Part shown: piece after piece, positions 6,070 to 7,346 of the stretch | Layout: each line of letters begins with the position of its first letter | Position numbering within the stretch: position 1 is the first letter of the stretch | Assembly: GCA_030054235.1 (NCBI GenBank) | Contig: JASGCG010000077.1 | Span: 1 to 7,346 of the forward strand | Direction of reading: 5' to 3' | Origin: Bacteroidia bacterium | GTDB lineage: Bacteria; Planctomycetota; Phycisphaerae; Phycisphaerales; SM1A02 | DNA length: 7,346 nucleotides | Notes under the pieces: generated by a model | What the model saw: only the letters and a program-made list of their open reading frames with translations | What the model was told of the DNA's origin: nothing | The model's database searches: none | Program-made: the position numbers and the translations under genes

Positions 6070-6618
6070 TTACCCAAACACTTCAGCCGATGCGAGCGGC
6101 GGCGCCGCTGCATCCTTGGGCGCTAGCCGCGGTGCGACGCCCGTCGGCCACGGCAGGGCCAAGCCAGGGTCATCCCAGCGAATCGACCGCTCTGCCGCCG
6201 GGGCCCAGAAGTCCGTGGTCTTGTAGAGCACTTCGGTGCCGTCCATGAGCGACAGGAATCCGTGCGCAAAGCCCGCGGGAATCCAGAGCTGCGCCTGGTT
6301 TTCCTCGGTGAGTTCCGCCGCCACCCACTGCCCAAACGTGGCCGACGATCGTCGAATGTCCACCGCCACATCCAGCACTGCGCCTCGAAGCACCCGGACC
6401 AGCTTGCCCTGAGCATGAGGATCGAGTTGGTAGTGCAGCCCACGAAGCACGCCCTTGGCAGATCGTGAGAGGTTGTCCTGCACGAAGCGCACCTCGCTCC
6501 CGAGTGCCTCGTCAACCGCTCGCTGGTTGTAGGTCTCCGAGAACCAGCCACGATCGTCGCTGAACCGACGGGGCGTGAGCCGCACGACCTCAGGCAAGTG
6601 CAACCACTCGACCTGCAT
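6070..6618 (-). CDS. rfbC: dTDP-4-dehydrorhamnose 3,5-epimerase
   Basis: RmlC catalyses the third step of dTDP-L-rhamnose synthesis in the cytosol, epimerising C3 and C5 of dTDP-4-keto-6-deoxyglucose. The product is 182 aa, the normal length for this cupin. RFSDDRGWFSETYN (18-31) is the N-terminal substrate-binding region. FVQDNLSRS (45-53) leads to RGLHYQ (59-64) with the catalytic base H62. K72, H119 (AGFAHGF) and the acid Y132 (VLYKTT) are conserved, as is D169 (APKDA), the partner of the catalytic His. The usual Tyr-Tyr after Y132 is Phe-Trp here (137-138). ATG 6618 is chosen because the protein then begins directly at the cupin and overlaps the rfbA stop by one base (TGATG), a sign of translational coupling. 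The longer open frame upstream only shadows rfbA. Stop is TAA. Confidence 0.96.
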   Translation of the reverse strand: MQVEWLHLPEVVRLTPRRFSDDRGWFSETYNQRAVDEALGSEVRFVQDNLSRSAKGVLRGLHYQLDPHAQGKLVRVLRGAVLDVAVDIRRSSATFGQWVAAELTEENQAQLWIPAGFAHGFLSLMDGTEVLYKTTDFWAPAAERSIRWDDPGLALPWPTGVAPRLAPKDAAAPPLASAEVFG

Positions 6619-7346
6619 CAGTGGCCCTGTTCCGCCACCAGGCCCAGCAGGTACCGGCCATAGGCATTCTTGGCGAGCGGCTTCGCAAGCCGCTCGAGCG
6701 CTGCGCGATCGATCCAACCATGTCGGAACGCAATCTCCTCTGGGCACGCAATCTTCAGACCCTGCCGGTGCTCCAGCGTGGCAATGAACTGGCTCGCCTC
6801 AAGCAGGGACTCATGCGTGCCCGTGTCGAGCCACGCAAAGCCACGCCCCATGGTCTCCACGTGGATGGCGCCGCGCTCGAGATAGAGCCGGTTCAGGTCC
6901 GTGATCTCAAGCTCCCCGCGCGCTGATGGCTTGAGTGACTTGGCCATCGCCACCACGTGGTGGTCATAGAAGTACAGACCGGTGACCGCGTAGTTCGAGC
7001 GCGGCTGCTTGGGCTTCTCTTCCAGGCTGACCGCCTTGCCCTGAGCGTCGAACTCAACAACCCCGTACCGCTCAGGGTCCTGCACGTGATACGCGAACAC
7101 GGTCGCCCCATCGGGGCGAGCCATTGCGCGCGACAGCAACTGCGGGAAGTCATGGCCGTAGAAAATGTTGTCACCCAGCACGAGTGCCGACGGGTGACCT
7201 CCAATGAAGGACTCACCGATGATGAACGCCTGCGCGAGCCCATCCGGCGAAGGCTGCACCGCGTACTGGATCGAGAGCCCCCACTGCGAACCATCACCCA
7301 GCAACTGCTCGAATCGTGGCGTGTCTTGCGGCGTGCTGATCACCAG
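6618..7346 (-). CDS. rfbA: Glucose-1-phosphate thymidylyltransferase, 5' end off the window
   Basis: RmlA makes dTDP-glucose from glucose-1-phosphate and dTTP, the first step toward dTDP-L-rhamnose. About 242 residues are present, and comparison with the usual 290 suggests that 50 or so N-terminal residues, with the GGSGTRL nucleotide loop, lie past the right edge. The visible part enters at LVISTPQDTPRF. It contains GDGSQWGLSIQY, QPSPDGLAQAF, LVLGDN with the metal/catalytic Asp, DPERYGVVEF, SLEEKP, NYAVTGLYFYD, GELEITDLNR, the second metal-site motif AWLDTGTH, and CPEEIAF. It ends with the family's YGRYLL. Conservation is very high and, from memory, closest to the short RmlA enzymes of Proteobacteria. 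The stop shares a base with the rfbC start. rfbB and rfbD are expected further right but are unseen. Confidence 0.97.
   Translation of the reverse strand: MVISTPQDTPRFEQLLGDGSQWGLSIQYAVQPSPDGLAQAFIIGESFIGGHPSALVLGDNIFYGHDFPQLLSRAMARPDGATVFAYHVQDPERYGVVEFDAQGKAVSLEEKPKQPRSNYAVTGLYFYDHHVVAMAKSLKPSARGELEITDLNRLYLERGAIHVETMGRGFAWLDTGTHESLLEASQFIATLEHRQGLKIACPEEIAFRHGWIDRAALERLAKPLAKNAYGRYLLGLVAEQGH

Noticed and set aside
6619..6747. 43-residue N-terminal extension of RfbC
   Set aside because: It reads through rfbA in another frame; the TGATG overlap and cupin alignment fix the start at 6618.

Overview
The window is about 7.3 kb of high-GC bacterial chromosome with seven protein genes, one of them cut by the right edge. 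The best taxonomic clue is the 842-residue secreted protein at 2370-4898. It carries the PSCyt1/DUF1587/DUF1595/DUF1592/DUF1588/DUF1585 domain string with a CBM60-like insert, which is typical of Planctomycetota and occurs less often in related groups. I therefore infer a planctomycete, possibly in Phycisphaerae, at moderate confidence. No rRNA, tRNA, CRISPR array, IS element or phage gene is visible.

Left part (1-2314), a mobile-type accessory patch. A minus-strand AAA/DUF4143 ATPase (76-1302) diverges from a plus-strand toxin-antitoxin pair: a DUF1778 ribbon-helix-helix antitoxin (1519-1809) and a TacT-like GNAT toxin that overlaps it (1781-2314). The 216-bp region between the two start codons holds a 33-bp near-perfect palindrome. 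It also holds a perfect TATAAT hexamer and a short leader ORF with a strong Shine-Dalgarno, all serving the ATPase side. On the toxin-antitoxin side there is a weaker inverted repeat that could be the operator.

Middle part (2370-5969), minus strand. A gene for an unrecognised membrane-anchored protein (4950-5969) is followed by the DUF1592-family dihaem protein (2370-4898), with about 50 bp between them. The unrecognised protein ends in a domain that resembles the cytoplasmic domain of GspF/PilC (T2SF). The two may be co-transcribed. A promoter-like sequence lies just upstream of the first gene, downstream of rfbC.

Right part (6070-7346), minus strand. This is the 3' end of a dTDP-L-rhamnose operon. 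rfbA (glucose-1-phosphate thymidylyltransferase, N-terminus off the edge) overlaps rfbC (dTDP-4-dehydrorhamnose 3,5-epimerase) in a TGATG junction. rfbB and rfbD would be expected beyond the right edge but cannot be seen.

The genes form three independent modules: a stress/defence-type cassette, a planctomycete surface or periplasmic protein with its neighbour, and cell-surface sugar synthesis. I did not find a clearly new multi-gene system. The best leads are the unusual 5' region of the ATPase gene and the orphan T2SF-like membrane protein.
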